Source: an uncultured Clostridia bacterium
GTDB lineage: Bacteria; Bacillota; Clostridia; Oscillospirales; Oscillospiraceae
Reading direction: 5' to 3'
Assembly: GCA_945927915.1 (NCBI GenBank)
Contig: CAMEMX010000098.1
Span: 1-5,887 of the forward strand
Length of the DNA: 5,887 bases
Part shown: positions 5,041 to 5,887 of the stretch, piece after piece
Layout of the letters: every line of letters starts with the position of its first letter
Numbering within the stretch: position 1 is the stretch's first letter
Notes under the pieces: generated by a model
What the model was told of the DNA's origin: nothing
What the model saw: the letters and a program-made list of their open reading frames with translations, nothing else
Database searches by the model: none
Position numbers and translations under genes: made by a program

Positions 5041-5887
5041 ATGAAGCAGCGGCTGAAAATGCTCTTTTTGATCCTGCTGGGAAACACGCTGCTGGCGTTT
5101 TCCATCTGCGCCTTTGCCGTGCCGCAGGACTTTATGCTCGGCGGCGTGACGGGCATCGGCCTGATCGTGCAGGAGCTTGTGCCCGTGCGGCTGTCGGTCG
5201 TCGCTGGCGCGGCGAACGTGGCGCTGTTCATTCTGGGCTGGGCCTTCCTCGGCAAAAAGTTTGCCATGACGTCGCTGCTTTCGACGCTGCTGTATCCGCT
5301 CATCATGGCGGTGTTCGAGGAGCTGCCGCTGGCGACGCTGTTCGTGGGCGACAAGCTGATTTTTGCGATCTTCTGCGGCGTTCTGTCCGGCCTTGGCATC
5401 GGCTTCGTCATCCGCTCCGGCGGCTCGACGGGCGGCATGGACATCCCGCCGTGCATCCTGCAAAAATACTTCGGCATCCCCGTCGGCACGTCGCTGATGG
5501 TGTTTGACACGCTGACGGTGCTGATCCTGGTCTGCTTCCGCGGGCTGGACGACCTGCTTTACAGCATTCTCATCATCTCGCTGATGTCGCTGACGATCAA
5601 CCGCGCCATCATGATGGGTGAGCAGAAGATCGAGATCATCATCATTTCACCTGCCTATGAGCAGATCCGCCGCGAGATTCTGGAGACGATCAACTGCGGC
5701 GTGACGATGCTGAACATCGAGACGGGCTACGAGGCGGAGGCGCAAAAGGCCATTTTGAGCGTCGTTTACGCGAAAAAATACCCGCAGATCCGCGACGCCG
5801 CCCTGCGCATCGACAGCAAGGCGTTCATCGTTGCCAACCAGGTCATGAACGTCAACGGCCGCGGCTATACCCTCGCGCGGCACGAGA
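5041..5887 (+). CDS. YitT family integral membrane protein with C-terminal DUF2179, 3' end outside window
   Basis: Membrane protein of the YitT family (YitT_membrane plus DUF2179); transport or export roles have been suggested for relatives but no substrate is firmly known. The 282 visible codons contain about five to six hydrophobic segments: residues 7-27, 33-49, 53-71, 77-93, 104-125 and roughly 150-190. The glycine-rich signature SGGSTGGMDIP (127-136) matches the family's GGSTGGTD motif. The C-terminal cytoplasmic DUF2179 domain (about 195-280) ends with DSKAFIVANQVMNVNGRGYT, the usual DPKAF...V.GRGF pattern, so only the final few residues and stop are missing. The start ATG at 5041 has GGAGG at 5030-5034, 6 nt upstream. 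It follows the yebC hairpin, with a GC-rich palindrome in its leader and no obvious promoter. Confidence 0.92.
   Translation, partial: MKQRLKMLFLILLGNTLLAFSICAFAVPQDFMLGGVTGIGLIVQELVPVRLSVVAGAANVALFILGWAFLGKKFAMTSLLSTLLYPLIMAVFEELPLATLFVGDKLIFAIFCGVLSGLGIGFVIRSGGSTGGMDIPPCILQKYFGIPVGTSLMVFDTLTVLILVCFRGLDDLLYSILIISLMSLTINRAIMMGEQKIEIIIISPAYEQIRREILETINCGVTMLNIETGYEAEAQKAILSVVYAKKYPQIRDAALRIDSKAFIVANQVMNVNGRGYTLARHE

Noticed and set aside
4746..5510. 254-aa minus-strand and 208-aa plus-strand (4881-5507) open frames
   Set aside because: Shadows across the ends of yebC and the YitT gene; the arginine-rich translation shows no domain, while the YitT frame from 5041 shows clear membrane and DUF2179 motifs.

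Overview
The window looks like chromosomal DNA of a high-GC Bacillota, most likely a gut Oscillospiraceae-type clostridium (inference). The reasons are GC-rich third codon positions, strong AGGAGG-type ribosome binding sites, the trmK-nif3 gene pair typical of Firmicutes, a DUF1858 redox protein and a YitT/DUF2179 membrane protein. Seven protein-coding genes are supported; the two at the edges are cut by the window. No tRNA, rRNA, CRISPR array or transposase was found.

Layout: (1) 1-1370, minus strand: 3'-truncated N-acyl-D-amino-acid deacylase (amidohydrolase superfamily). (2) 1371-1516: compact divergent promoter region with palindromes placed like operators. (3) 1517-1735, plus: small DUF1858 protein with a CxxC motif. 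(4) 1736-2053: gene-free 318 bp, unusually full of nested inverted repeats and bounded by two exact copies of a 22-bp hairpin sequence. (5) 2054-4124, plus: translationally coupled operon of a sugar O-acetyltransferase, trmK and a Nif3-family protein, joined by two ATGA overlaps. (6) 4196-4933, plus: yebC with its own promoter and a 14-bp-stem hairpin behind it. (7) 5041-5887, plus: YitT-family membrane protein, missing only its last residues.

The genes are mostly housekeeping or metabolic (tRNA modification, YebC-type translation/regulation factor, D-amino-acid scavenging). The most unusual part is the intergenic block 1734-2032. At least five stems there are nested or side by side and compatible with one another. 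The outer 22-position stem becomes 21/22 paired if G.U pairs are allowed on the plus strand, which suggests either a structured RNA or a non-autonomous palindromic (MITE-like) element. The second bounding hairpin can also compete with the ribosome binding site of the acetyltransferase gene for the same CCTCCC segment.
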